Numbered from the stretch's first letter, positions 44,833 through 55,139 are shown. The stretch is 64,000 nt of DNA from Pseudomonadales bacterium (GCA_024234435.1 JACKOF010000001.1:2079749-2143748), one strand, 5' to 3'. Made by a program: numbers and translations. The notes: generated by a model not told the origin, from the letters alone.

Positions 44833-47457
44833 CTACTGATAATTACTCTGCTTATTTAAAGAAACACTTTTTAAAAATACATCAGAAGAGCCAAAATGCT
44901 CTACTGCTATTCGGATGCTCTTCGTCGCTGAATATATCCTTAATCGCTTACTGAATTTTCTTGCGAATTCCTCCCCTTGAAGATCAAGCACAAATTCATC
45001 AAACCTATAAACACCTACACCATCTTTCTCATTAAGCAGCAACTGACCTGAGAGGTCATACTCAAGCATATAAATACGGATAAGGCCTTTACCCTCTAAA
45101 TCAATATTTAATTGATATTCGCCTTCATCAACAGGAGTGAACGTTGAAATTAAGCCATCCAGCGCAGTTTCTCCCAAACCCGAATAAAGTATTTTAGATG
45201 TATCTCTGTGAAAGAAGCCAAAAGGTGGCTGCGAACGAGAAACCTCTGCTTTCAAAAAAGGTTCTGCTCCAACACCCAGCCCCGATAATCCTTTTCGTCC
45301 ACCAAGTATGGTCCTGGTGACTTGTGTCCAGGGAGTTTTGCCTGGAGTCAAGTCTATCGAAGATTCGAATCTTCTAGGTTTCATGGGTTCATTTCTAAGA
45401 CGATATATCTGATTCCCCTGATCTGAATAAAGAAGCTCGGTATACTCTACACTGCCCAAGATATCTTTAAGAATGGAATTATATTGAACAGGAAGAGAGT
45501 AATTACTAACTTGTATATATTCCACATTCAAACGCCTTAGCATCCCAAAAGCTTGATCCGAAGAAGAGGTTCTATAAAAGACCTCTAACTTCGGGTCCAA
45601 GTAACTCAACATTGTGTTTTTGGAATAAAACATATCCGCGGGCCGCAGAGACAAGACCAGTGCATCTGGTAACGTATTCGTATTCAGCCATTTAATGGCT
45701 CGAAGATTCGCCCAGTAGTCTAACTTACGCCCCATTCCTACAGGCGCGTTAAGAGGCGGCAATTCCGCAAATCCCGCTTCATTCAATAGCTTCTGTGTTT
45801 TTTCGGTGACATAGACCGGAAGGGTTTGGGATATTCCTTGATAACTCCTCCACCGGTACACACCTGCAACCAAAATCCACTGAAGAAAAGCAACTAAAAA
45901 TATAGCCATCAGACATAACTTAAAGACAGTAGTGCTGAAAGGCTGCATTTGGTTGTTTCGCTGATCATCGGCAAAAAAGAAAATAATCTTTTCCAACGCA
46001 AAACCAGCAAAAATGGCAACAGCAGGCATAATGAAGAGAAGGTAACGCTCATTCTTTATAAGCAGATCTATGCCTAACAGCGTTGAGGCTACTACCCCCA
46101 TCAGATAGCAGAGTACAGCCATAAAGCTAACCCAAATGACTGACTGATGCCTCCGAATATCAATGCTGTCAATATACGATATCGTTATATCTCGAGTACA
46201 AGACCAGTGTTTTAGGTAAAGAAAAACCCCAAAAGTCATTAACCAAAAACCTAAGGCAAAGGCCTCAAAGCTAAACCACCCTTTAAACCATCCATATTGG
46301 ACAATTGCTGGCCACGTGTTTAGCCCCCTAGCTGTGCTAAAGTATCCTCTCCAATCTAACTCTGTAATAGCAAATATTACCGGGTTGTCACTAACAGGAA
46401 CCCCGAAAATAGTGTAATTTCTTAAATACCACCATCCACCAACAAATAATGTCGATATAAAGCAGATCAATGCCCGTTGTAAGCTAACCAGCATGACGCG
46501 ATCACTTCTCCTATCAAAAACACTGACCAAAAAGACTAGGAAAACAGATATGGGCACAAGTAGTATCGCTTCTGAATGGGTCCATAGGGCCAACCCCACA
46601 ACAACCCCAATCAGCGGGTAATACAGATATGCAGAACGATTGAGTCCAGCAACAGAGGCCATAGCTAGACTAAAACCAGCGATAGGAAATACATCAATAA
46701 GAGAGCTATCAGCTCCTAAAAAATACAGTGGTGTAGAAATCAGGATAACCGCTGAAAGCAAACCAACAAGCCTTGAAATAGAGCAGCCCAAACAGTACAC
46801 AAGATAGAGTGTTGAGAGACATATCCATGGCGAAATCAATCGCATTAAACCAGGCTCACCTACTGAACTCTCTATGCAATTCATCAGAAAAATTAGTGCC
46901 ACATAAAGAGGTGGATGAGTCCAAGGGCCGTAGAAACCCGACTTATACTGATCAGAATGAACTGCCGGGTAATGTTCTAGGGTATTAGAATCAAACAGGA
47001 TTCGACCTACAATGCCATATTCCAAAGAATCGTTTTGCACTAATGGCAGAGAAACACTGTTTATAAATAATGCTATGCACCAAATCACGAGTAAACCCAG
47101 TGCAAGCAGCTCCACCCAATCTAAGGCTAACCCTTTCTTCGACAGAGAGACAATTCTAAACCTGCGACGCAAAAACAGAAATAACAGCGCATAGATAGAC
47201 AGCAGCCAATAACATAATGTTAAACGTGTTGCCCCCTTCACTCCATCCTCATTAATTCCGTAACCAATCCAAAGGTAAATAACAACCAACAACCCCAAAA
47301 CTATTGGAGCCAAAACCAGGCCAAAGCCAAAAGGAACATTTGCACGGATGGCTTCCCTTCCCCAAGGGAGCAAAGAAGACAGCCTAACCCCTACTGCAGA
47401 AGACAATGTTACAAATAGTAGGACCCAACCCCAAGCATCAAGGCTAATATTAATCAT
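44833..47457 (-). CDS. Large GT-C-like membrane glycosyltransferase, unassigned family
   Basis: The 874-residue protein has many hydrophobic segments over about residues 1-530 and a soluble C-terminal part of about 330 residues. In the first periplasmic loop it has QNDSLEYGIVGRIL and YGPWTHPPLYVAL, reminiscent of the acidic first-loop motif and downstream HPPL motif of PMT/ArnT-type GT-C enzymes. A region near residue 560, with IKWLNTNTLPDALVLSL, resembles the periplasmic domain of that group. These enzymes use polyprenyl-phosphate sugars. No WWD-type oligosaccharyltransferase motif is seen. It overlaps the lipoprotein gene upstream by eight bases. Confidence 0.7.
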   Translation of the reverse strand: MINISLDAWGWVLLFVTLSSAVGVRLSSLLPWGREAIRANVPFGFGLVLAPIVLGLLVVIYLWIGYGINEDGVKGATRLTLCYWLLSIYALLFLFLRRRFRIVSLSKKGLALDWVELLALGLLVIWCIALFINSVSLPLVQNDSLEYGIVGRILFDSNTLEHYPAVHSDQYKSGFYGPWTHPPLYVALIFLMNCIESSVGEPGLMRLISPWICLSTLYLVYCLGCSISRLVGLLSAVILISTPLYFLGADSSLIDVFPIAGFSLAMASVAGLNRSAYLYYPLIGVVVGLALWTHSEAILLVPISVFLVFLVSVFDRRSDRVMLVSLQRALICFISTLFVGGWWYLRNYTIFGVPVSDNPVIFAITELDWRGYFSTARGLNTWPAIVQYGWFKGWFSFEAFALGFWLMTFGVFLYLKHWSCTRDITISYIDSIDIRRHQSVIWVSFMAVLCYLMGVVASTLLGIDLLIKNERYLLFIMPAVAIFAGFALEKIIFFFADDQRNNQMQPFSTTVFKLCLMAIFLVAFLQWILVAGVYRWRSYQGISQTLPVYVTEKTQKLLNEAGFAELPPLNAPVGMGRKLDYWANLRAIKWLNTNTLPDALVLSLRPADMFYSKNTMLSYLDPKLEVFYRTSSSDQAFGMLRRLNVEYIQVSNYSLPVQYNSILKDILGSVEYTELLYSDQGNQIYRLRNEPMKPRRFESSIDLTPGKTPWTQVTRTILGGRKGLSGLGVGAEPFLKAEVSRSQPPFGFFHRDTSKILYSGLGETALDGLISTFTPVDEGEYQLNIDLEGKGLIRIYMLEYDLSGQLLLNEKDGVGVYRFDEFVLDLQGEEFARKFSKRLRIYSATKSIRIAVEHFGSSDVFLKSVSLNKQSNYQ

Positions 47458-50400
47458 TTACAGTTCCGGCTTGCTGTGACAAAAAAGCGAGCGCCCAAAC
47501 AGATGACTGAAGCTCCCACGGAGAGCTTATTCTTGAATATCGAAGAGCGACATCTTTTTTCATGAATAAAGGCACCCCGCTACGAGACAACTCAAAAGCA
47601 ACAAATGGATATACTCGACCATGTTTTAACAGTGATAATGCTGAAGATTCAAGTTTCACTTTTGTTGCATCATTATCAAATCGTTTTGCCTGCAAAGAAG
47701 CCATAACATCTATTGAGCGAAAAGATATCCACGCTTTTAAGTAATCACCGCTAAATTCAGGTTTGTTAATGGATATTCGGTTTTCTGCAGACCAACCCTC
47801 TCGCGCCACCCCCCACCAGTAATCCCAAATACCAGACCTTGGTAATTCGCCTTGGAAAGACTGCCTCTCAAGAAAGTAATTTATAATTTCCTTTGCATGA
47901 CTACAGTTTGGAGTTTTACATTGCTCATCTTTACTTTTTGCAAACAGTAGTGAGTACGCCCACTCATTTTGATGATTATAAGGAACTGCCGTGCCATCAA
48001 AATAAAAAGCACTCCCTGTCGGCCACCGAAGATAGGGTTTCCCTTCCTCAATCCAGGCCTCTAATTCACCGTTAAAAGCCATTTCTTCAATATGATGATC
48101 CAAATCATGAACAGCTTGTTTAACTGCATGATATGAATTCAATTTTACACCGCCCACCACTTCAGCTGAGTACCTTTCCATAAGTAATAATAAACGAGCG
48201 GTTTGAACTGCAAACAATGCTGGGCTTCGATCCACGGTAAATGCTTTTGTATGGTAACCACCCCTTTCCCAAAGACTATCAATTAGCGACATTTCCATAT
48301 CAAGTCGTACTCTAATATTTGAAAGTTCCTGTTTAAAAGCCTTGTAGAAAAAAGGATTTCTGTCTGCAATATATAAAATATCCAAATAGCCATTCAGATA
48401 GTATATTTGTGACCAAGGCACCCTGCCTTCTTGATTATCTATACCAAACTCCATCCATCCACACTGTTGTGCTCTTCGCAAATCAAAAGCAAGTAGCTCT
48501 GCATACTCTGAAGCATTATTAGCAGAAAAGTACGTAACCTCTTTCCCCTCCAAACCCAAGCTCCAAGGGGTTTCTTGGTCCGGAATGGTTTTCCAAGAAT
48601 AACCATCCGGACCATTAATAAAATATGTTCCTTGAATACTACTTTCTTCTGACTTTAAGCAAAGTGAGACTGGGCCATCTTTAGTATCGAGAACCTCAAC
48701 AACTCTGCTACATCCCGGAATATGTCTTTCGATTAAAAAGTTATTGTCATTATTAATCTCAGCAATTAAATCGCCCCCCACTAAACTGATCCCGCTCTCT
48801 GACTCAGAAAAATAAATGGAAGGAATCATTTCATAAGTGGATCCTGCTGGATCTCGCAATGACGGGATCTCGGTGGGTTGGCCATCCAGCACAAAAAATT
48901 CATCCCCATTTAACACATATTTAAAAAGATAATTCTTAGCCGTAGGGCTGTCATATAAAACTGCATATAGCCCACCCCTATACCATTTTGCAGCCCTAAA
49001 TATCAAATTAGCGTCCGAGATTTTTTCTATAGTTTTGGTGATTCCATAACCGGTTCCAAGCTTCTGCAAGGAGATCTCACCTGAACTCAGCCCCCGCGCC
49101 ATAACAACCAAAGAACCGTCGACATCAAAAACAGCCACTGGAATCCCTTGATTTTGTGTTCTAGCTAAAACTTCACCATCACGGTAAATATCGAACGTCT
49201 TCTCAGCAGAATCAAATTTAACAGAAAGAGGCGCTAACTGAGAGTCTTGACTCTCCAGGGCAAATGGAACCCTATCCGAATTTTCTATATCCGCTACAAC
49301 AGTTAAGGTTTCTGAAATATTAGAAGCCCTCCCTAGAGGAAGAGTTAATACTTCATCGTCATGTTTTGCACATGTCATTAAGCCTCGATACAAATAAGCT
49401 TCGTATTCATTAACGGAAAAATTATTAACATGGCCCTCAGAAATTGGATACTTCAGATACTTCCCGCTTTCAGATAGATAACCATCTACAGCCGCAATGT
49501 ATTTTTTCGAAAGATTCTTCAGCTCAGGGTATGAGCAAGTCAAATATAAGGCCATTCCTAAATCATAAGAGCGGGCCGACATTGCAACATCTTTGCGGAA
49601 AAGTGGCCAAGCTCTAACCCTAGAGCCATCAACAAACTCGTGTAAGTGACTGCGTATCTGGCCTATGTCAAATTTATCGGAATAACGCCCTGAGTTTTCA
49701 ATATAGGTATTAATTCCGTCTATGATATAGGACGCATGAGGCAAATCGTTTGGAACATGCTCCTCTATTGAGTAATACCAATACCAAGAACCGGTTTCGC
49801 CATTAATCAAATGATTTTGATATAGGGCCAACATCGTCATATCCGCTACAGACGAAAGCCTTTCAGACAGTTCCACGTCTTTTACCAAAAGACTTAAGCG
49901 CTGGAGCTGTCCTGCTAAATAAGCTGCTGGATTGAAAGTATTATATTTTCTGTCAACATCCCTTAGCGAATATGGAAGCAACCCAGAAGAGGACAAAACT
50001 GCACTATTCAAATATGGCTCAACAGCATCAAGTATCTGCTGCATGACCTGTGTTTTTGGAGCGCTGACCGGGGCAAGATACCATTCAATTAAAGCATCTA
50101 AAACAATTGCGGTAGTAATTGTGTACTCTGTATGGGCGGCATTTATACTTCCATCACCGTATGCATCCCATGCAATAGGCACCCCCCAACCTTGAACTCC
50201 ATCCGCATTCAAATCTGAGTTATTTAATAGCCAATAACCAGCATTTACGCCTATATCATTGAGTTCAGAAAGCGAAGAAATACTTCCCCGTGTTAACTCA
50301 GCCATTAAGATTTTGGCGTAGGCCTTAGGAATATCCTCTTGATCATTTTTTGAGTAATCGGTTAAACCAAATCCCGGCTTAGCCGGCGAAAACCTTTGAT

Positions 50401-50584
50401 AAAGCTTTTTTAAATGTGAAAGTATCTTTTCCTCTAACTCTTTATCAGTCAGCTCGCCACCACTAACTAGCGCAACACTCTCCTTATTACTATTACTTTC
50501 GATACTTTTCTGTGCATCAGATAAATCGTCGCTGCAAGATGAAAGGAAACAAACAAACAAAGATACAACAAACAAATTTTTCAT
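47450..50584 (-). CDS. Large lipoprotein of unknown function in the glycan operon
   Basis: ATG 50584 (1,044 residues) is preferred to in-frame TTG 50629 because it gives a lipoprotein signal: MKNLFVVSLFVCFLSSC with lipobox Cys17. Asp follows at +3 and +4, but Ser occupies +2, so outer-membrane sorting is likely. Two helical, Trp/Tyr-rich regions (about residues 60-410 and 690-1,020) flank a beta-rich middle. Their spacing, with GWGVPIAWDAYGDGSINAA, HTEYTITTAIVLDALIEWY and DYWWGVAREGW, suggests alpha/alpha-toroid folds as in polysaccharide lyases and epimerases. I do not recognise the family. It overlaps the GT-C-like gene by eight bases, so they may be functionally paired. Confidence 0.75.
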   Translation of the reverse strand: MKNLFVVSLFVCFLSSCSDDLSDAQKSIESNSNKESVALVSGGELTDKELEEKILSHLKKLYQRFSPAKPGFGLTDYSKNDQEDIPKAYAKILMAELTRGSISSLSELNDIGVNAGYWLLNNSDLNADGVQGWGVPIAWDAYGDGSINAAHTEYTITTAIVLDALIEWYLAPVSAPKTQVMQQILDAVEPYLNSAVLSSSGLLPYSLRDVDRKYNTFNPAAYLAGQLQRLSLLVKDVELSERLSSVADMTMLALYQNHLINGETGSWYWYYSIEEHVPNDLPHASYIIDGINTYIENSGRYSDKFDIGQIRSHLHEFVDGSRVRAWPLFRKDVAMSARSYDLGMALYLTCSYPELKNLSKKYIAAVDGYLSESGKYLKYPISEGHVNNFSVNEYEAYLYRGLMTCAKHDDEVLTLPLGRASNISETLTVVADIENSDRVPFALESQDSQLAPLSVKFDSAEKTFDIYRDGEVLARTQNQGIPVAVFDVDGSLVVMARGLSSGEISLQKLGTGYGITKTIEKISDANLIFRAAKWYRGGLYAVLYDSPTAKNYLFKYVLNGDEFFVLDGQPTEIPSLRDPAGSTYEMIPSIYFSESESGISLVGGDLIAEINNDNNFLIERHIPGCSRVVEVLDTKDGPVSLCLKSEESSIQGTYFINGPDGYSWKTIPDQETPWSLGLEGKEVTYFSANNASEYAELLAFDLRRAQQCGWMEFGIDNQEGRVPWSQIYYLNGYLDILYIADRNPFFYKAFKQELSNIRVRLDMEMSLIDSLWERGGYHTKAFTVDRSPALFAVQTARLLLLMERYSAEVVGGVKLNSYHAVKQAVHDLDHHIEEMAFNGELEAWIEEGKPYLRWPTGSAFYFDGTAVPYNHQNEWAYSLLFAKSKDEQCKTPNCSHAKEIINYFLERQSFQGELPRSGIWDYWWGVAREGWSAENRISINKPEFSGDYLKAWISFRSIDVMASLQAKRFDNDATKVKLESSALSLLKHGRVYPFVAFELSRSGVPLFMKKDVALRYSRISSPWELQSSVWALAFLSQQAGTVND

Positions 50585-50717
50585 CAAAAACCATACCTTA
50601 ATATCTTGATTTTTTATATTAATATCCAACCTTATGATTTTATAAACTCAAAACTGAATGTCGTTACTTTTAACAAAAACCTGAATATTCCCCAAAGTAG
50701 TCAAACTCTCTCTGTAA

Positions 50718-52757
50718 TTAGACATGTAAACCAAAAACATCCATTTGGTTTACACGCTTAATTACAGCATCAAAGTCAAGCCCAATAGAATCTAAATACC
50801 AACGCAACGATTCAACCCGGGGCCTATTTTCAACAACAACTTCTGCCACAGCTTGCTCACGGGTAATCATTCCTTCACGAATTTGATTACTCCTGAACGT
50901 ATCAAATTCACAAAAGCCTCTCGATGTCACATATATATAATTATAGAAGGGTGCCGTTCCATCACCTATTCGCCAACTACTTGTTGAATCGGGAGACAAC
51001 TCGAAATCATATTCATTAATTAGAACCCGATTAACATCATCTTCATTCCATACCATATGATCGAACATAAAGAAAAAATCATTTCTGGGTTCGAAATAGT
51101 ATGCAAAGAAAGCCCCTAATGTATCGAGAATAGAGCTATTTATATAACGAGGATTCTTCAGAAAATTAATTCCATAATAAGAAGCCATTTTTGCTTTCCG
51201 TCCAAAAGAAAGGTAATCCACTCGAGACTTATCAAAATCCGGAGAAACGCCGCAAAATCCTGATTTAAAATCTGTATTTTCCAGAGGGTTAGCACTCCAA
51301 AGATCGAGCCGAATTCCCGTTTGCCGCTTTATATGGTTGACGACACTGAAAAAATGCTTATCTCCTGCCATAAATAAGGGAACTAAACCAAGCTCAGGAC
51401 GATGTAACCATGCCGTCACATTTTTCCGTATGTTTTCTCTTTTCTTTTTTATATCCGCGGAAACAAGAATATTTTCTACTCCGAGACTCCCACATAACCT
51501 AGCTGTATTTCTGCGGGCCAAGTCAGTCACCATACCCCAATCATATGTGAATGTTGTTGGGGTTAAACCAAACTCTTTTTTTATCAAATGAAGACCATAA
51601 CAGCTATCGCGCCCACCGCTAAAAGGCACTATCACGTCAGGATTCTTACCATTACCCTTATATCTTTGGACTGACGCAATAAACTCTTTTTTCTTTTTTT
51701 CGGGATCAAAACCTAGGTATCTCGGCTTATAGCTACGGCAATAATTACATACGCCTTCAGAATCAAATTTGATAAAAGGGAACGTTTCAGGAAGAATACA
51801 GCGAGAACAGCGTTTAAGAGAAAGAATACTCGATTCATTATATCGGACGAGGGACTCGTCAAAGCTGCTGATATTCAACATAGTGGACGACTGAGCCACA
51901 GTAAGGTCATTATGTGAACAGATGGCTGTGCCTTGCTGAGAATTCATGATTTCGATATTTTCGCAATCGAAATCAAATGAACGAATTTCACTCCCGTCAA
52001 GATCTATATACTTTCCTGTGCCAGCTTGAACCCATTCAATTTGGCCAGATAGCTCAATAAGGCTTTTCTTTTGTTTAACCAAGGTTTGCTCAAGAAAATA
52101 GCGCTCTGAAGCAAAGATAATCAAATTTGATTCTGGATCGGCATAGTAATAAAGATCACCCGTATTAGTCGCTAATACGACAAACCGTTCTTGATCATGA
52201 ACCCAAGCAATTGAGGCAGCCCCTTCTATTAAGTTATAAATTTCTTTTGTGGCACTAATAGGGTTGTGCCCATCGCTTACATACTTGTTTAATAAGGCGG
52301 AAATCACCTCTGTATCGACCTCAGCACTTTTCTCAAGTATTGGGTTCTGCATCCACAATTTATCAACATTAACCACAATCCCGTTATGTACCGTGGATAC
52401 ATTTCCATACCGGACAGGCTGATTATTTCTCTGATTTTCAGCACAACCATTTGTCACTAATCGGGAGTGCGCCAAAAGTGCGACAGGCATTTGGGGATGT
52501 AAAGCGTCATTGGGAAAAACATGGTGCTTTAACTCTTGCTGGAATGTTGCATACTGATTTGATCGAATAAATTCTGAAGCAGGCGTTGCTCCCTTCAACG
52601 TCCACGCGAGATTCTCTTCAGGAAAATATGCGTGCAAACCCGCAGACTCTTTCCCGCGACTTTCTGAAAGCTGATAAAGACTTTTCAAAGTCTTAGCAAG
52701 ACTTTTATAAGTGAAATGTGCACCAGGCTTTACAATTATTCCAAAAATTCCACACAT
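50718..52757 (-). CDS. Class II glutaminase fused to N-acetyl sugar amidotransferase (WbpG/PseA-like)
   Basis: This 679-residue fusion begins MCGIFGI, so Cys2 is the N-terminal nucleophile of a class II glutamine amidotransferase. LLAHSRLVTNG and VHNGIVVN support that domain (about residues 2-220). The second half has a Cys4 site (CSRC near 317 and CNYC near 336) and the PP-loop VPFSGGRDSCYG (near residue 380) of the N-acetyl sugar amidotransferase family. In P. aeruginosa WbpG works with a separate class I glutaminase; here ammonia would come from the fused domain. The likely reaction is acetamido to acetamidino conversion on a sugar made by the neighbouring WbpB/D/E homologues. Confidence 0.85.
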   Translation of the reverse strand: MCGIFGIIVKPGAHFTYKSLAKTLKSLYQLSESRGKESAGLHAYFPEENLAWTLKGATPASEFIRSNQYATFQQELKHHVFPNDALHPQMPVALLAHSRLVTNGCAENQRNNQPVRYGNVSTVHNGIVVNVDKLWMQNPILEKSAEVDTEVISALLNKYVSDGHNPISATKEIYNLIEGAASIAWVHDQERFVVLATNTGDLYYYADPESNLIIFASERYFLEQTLVKQKKSLIELSGQIEWVQAGTGKYIDLDGSEIRSFDFDCENIEIMNSQQGTAICSHNDLTVAQSSTMLNISSFDESLVRYNESSILSLKRCSRCILPETFPFIKFDSEGVCNYCRSYKPRYLGFDPEKKKKEFIASVQRYKGNGKNPDVIVPFSGGRDSCYGLHLIKKEFGLTPTTFTYDWGMVTDLARRNTARLCGSLGVENILVSADIKKKRENIRKNVTAWLHRPELGLVPLFMAGDKHFFSVVNHIKRQTGIRLDLWSANPLENTDFKSGFCGVSPDFDKSRVDYLSFGRKAKMASYYGINFLKNPRYINSSILDTLGAFFAYYFEPRNDFFFMFDHMVWNEDDVNRVLINEYDFELSPDSTSSWRIGDGTAPFYNYIYVTSRGFCEFDTFRSNQIREGMITREQAVAEVVVENRPRVESLRWYLDSIGLDFDAVIKRVNQMDVFGLHV

Positions 52758-52760
52758 AAA

Positions 52761-54059
52761 TTAGCTCGTTATTTGATTATTCCACAACTTCCATTTAAGT
52801 AACCGGTCAACCATAAACATAAGCATTAGAGTTCCTACGATATAACTCGATGCCGTTGCCAATGCTGCTCCAGCCAAACCAAAAATAGGGACTAGGCTTA
52901 AATTCAAAATGACGTTTGAAACGACAACCGTCATATGCTGAAAAGTCTGCCATCCAGGTCTACCGCTTACCATCAATAAATTATCAAAAGGTATATAAGC
53001 GGAAATGATGGTTAACCCAGCCAACAAAATTGTTAGGGGATAGATTCCTGAGGCAAGCCCCTTCTCGGGGATGAGTAACGAAGTTAACACCCAAAAAGCA
53101 ACACTAATGAGAATAGACATTATGAGAGTAGCCGGGTAACCCAAAATCTTAGATTTTCGAAGTAACTTTTGAGCACTGCTCCAATCATAATCCCTTAGAC
53201 AACCAACCAATACTGGATTAAAATTGATACGCACCATGGCTAGCACATGATACAACCCGTCAACCAACATAGCCGCAAAACTATATATACCTACCAGTTC
53301 ATCCGAAAGAAAAAAACCGATTAGCAAAACATCTATACGAGAATTCATTTCGACAAACATCCCCGCAAGCAACCCCTTCGCCCCAAATGAAAAATGTCGA
53401 GAAACCCACCTACGATTAAATTTTAATGCTTTACACTCTTTCTTAAATATCAGATAAATGACTGCCAGAACAACTGTTGATGACTCCGCAACAAAAAACC
53501 CCAAAGTGGATAATGCAAAATCCATATCAGACGTAGCAACGATGGCGACCCAAAGCATAACCAAAACATACCGAGAAGCCTGTAAAATTGAAAAAGCCTT
53601 CATATAACGAAGGCCGTTAAGATACGAAAGGAGGACTTTATTTAAAGGAAAGAAAAGCAAACCAAAAGCGGCGTATCCTATTGCTCTGCCTGTGATATCA
53701 CTATCAAGAATAACGCCAATTTTCTCTGACGAAAAAAATAATATTACTGCAGCCAAAAAACCCAAAAATATAGACATAACCACTGAGGTAAAAAGCAGAC
53801 TACCTCTTTCTTCTGGATTTTTCTCATAAAAAGCAGCGTGGCGTAAGACTGAGTAATGAATACCAAATACCGCTATTTGGGAGGTAATTATATAAATTGC
53901 GTAGGACTGATTAAAAACCCCCAAAGCCGCGGCATCACGAAAACCAGCTACAACTAAGTTTATTACAATGCCACTAACTGCAAGAATTACAAAGCTACCC
54001 AAAGTCCACGAAATATCTCGGTTCAGCTTATGCTGAAAAAATGATCCCACAGAAAACAC
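52761..54059 (-). CDS. Wzx-type oligosaccharide flippase
   Basis: This 432-residue polytopic membrane protein of the MOP superfamily has about 12 to 14 hydrophobic segments, with SFVILAVSGIVINLVVAGF near the N-terminus and FGLAGAALATASSYIVG near the C-terminus, typical of Wzx. It would move the lipid-linked glycan across the inner membrane. The start is GTG 54059, sharing one base with the stop of the GT2 gene (TAGTG), and the stop lies four bases before the amidotransferase gene, so translation is coupled on both sides. Confidence 0.87.
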   Translation of the reverse strand: MFSVGSFFQHKLNRDISWTLGSFVILAVSGIVINLVVAGFRDAAALGVFNQSYAIYIITSQIAVFGIHYSVLRHAAFYEKNPEERGSLLFTSVVMSIFLGFLAAVILFFSSEKIGVILDSDITGRAIGYAAFGLLFFPLNKVLLSYLNGLRYMKAFSILQASRYVLVMLWVAIVATSDMDFALSTLGFFVAESSTVVLAVIYLIFKKECKALKFNRRWVSRHFSFGAKGLLAGMFVEMNSRIDVLLIGFFLSDELVGIYSFAAMLVDGLYHVLAMVRINFNPVLVGCLRDYDWSSAQKLLRKSKILGYPATLIMSILISVAFWVLTSLLIPEKGLASGIYPLTILLAGLTIISAYIPFDNLLMVSGRPGWQTFQHMTVVVSNVILNLSLVPIFGLAGAALATASSYIVGTLMLMFMVDRLLKWKLWNNQITS

Positions 54060-55066
54060 TATTTAGCCTCATCTCTTTCCCCGCCAACCTCTGTAGGTAT
54101 ATCCCTATATTGCATGGGAGGATTAAGATGCTTGTTTTCATCGTAATCAAACCACATTGCAAATGACATGGAATTAAACCCTATGCCAAATGAGAAAAGC
54201 CACAGAAGAGCACTAATTTCGGGAATGCTTCCCTGGCCAATCCATAAAACGACCATGCGAACAAAAAAGAAAGCGCTTAGAAAGAGATTAAAAAAGCCAA
54301 ATGTATAGAAAAATACCAGCGGGTGAAAACTACGAATGATATATTTTTCTTTCAGTCTCCAGAAATATAATTTCACAAGCAGAGACCCAATACTGAAGAT
54401 CACTTTTCTAACATTAATGCCCGATTTTTCCCCTACGCCATAAACAGGCTCAATAGGAACATCTATCACTTTGAAGCCTTCCACATTCAACTTTACAAGC
54501 ACGTCATTAGGCTGCCCGTATCGTTTATACATTTTATCCCAGTCGATCGCTTTCAATGCAGTGGAATTAATAGCGGCATAACCTGTTTGAGAGTCAGCAA
54601 CGTGCCAATAACCGGAAGCTATTTTAGTAAATAGAGAAAGTACTGAATTTCCAAAAAATCTTATTTTCGGTATTTTCTTAAATGCTTCGCCCGTTACCAA
54701 ACGATTCCCTTTAGAGTAATCCGCAACACCATCTACCACTGGATCCATCAATGCAGGCATATCTTTCGGATCCATTTGGGCATCTCCAGCCATAACAACA
54801 GCGATATCAATTTGATTATCCCTGCTCCACTTATAACCAGAAGCTATAGCACCACCAACACCTTCATTTATTTCATGACAAATAAGCACTACTTTGGCGT
54901 TAGTATTCTGATACTCCTTAATAACTTGTACAGTATTATCTTGGCTCTTATCATCAGTTATAACAATGTAATCTACATAATCTGGGGCTGTTTCTATCAC
55001 TCTCCCAATTTGCGATTCTTCGTTATAAGCTGGCACAACTACGGATACCGTTTTCCCTCGATACAT
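54059..55066 (-). CDS. Glycosyltransferase family 2, dolichyl-phosphate-mannose-synthase-like
   Basis: This 335-residue GT2 has VSVVVPAYNEESQIGRVIE at the N-terminus, VITDDKSQDNT, and VVMAGDAQMDPKDMPAL giving the DxD-type metal site. Two hydrophobic segments follow at the C-terminus (about residues 245-310), an arrangement like polyprenyl-phosphate mannose/glucose synthases. With manC and cpsG in the locus it may make undecaprenyl-phosphate-mannose for the GT-C-like protein. It could instead be an ordinary lipid-linked oligosaccharide transferase. Confidence 0.83.
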   Translation of the reverse strand: MYRGKTVSVVVPAYNEESQIGRVIETAPDYVDYIVITDDKSQDNTVQVIKEYQNTNAKVVLICHEINEGVGGAIASGYKWSRDNQIDIAVVMAGDAQMDPKDMPALMDPVVDGVADYSKGNRLVTGEAFKKIPKIRFFGNSVLSLFTKIASGYWHVADSQTGYAAINSTALKAIDWDKMYKRYGQPNDVLVKLNVEGFKVIDVPIEPVYGVGEKSGINVRKVIFSIGSLLVKLYFWRLKEKYIIRSFHPLVFFYTFGFFNLFLSAFFFVRMVVLWIGQGSIPEISALLWLFSFGIGFNSMSFAMWFDYDENKHLNPPMQYRDIPTEVGGERDEAK

Positions 55067-55139
55067 TTTTGAAACTCCAAGATTATTTCTACAATGATAA
55101 ATGCTCTAGCGTTTAAACCTTCAACTAATCTTTATTAGA

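Noticed and set aside
44833..47457. PglB-type oligosaccharyltransferase
   Set aside because: No WWDYG-like motif or matching C-terminal domain is seen.
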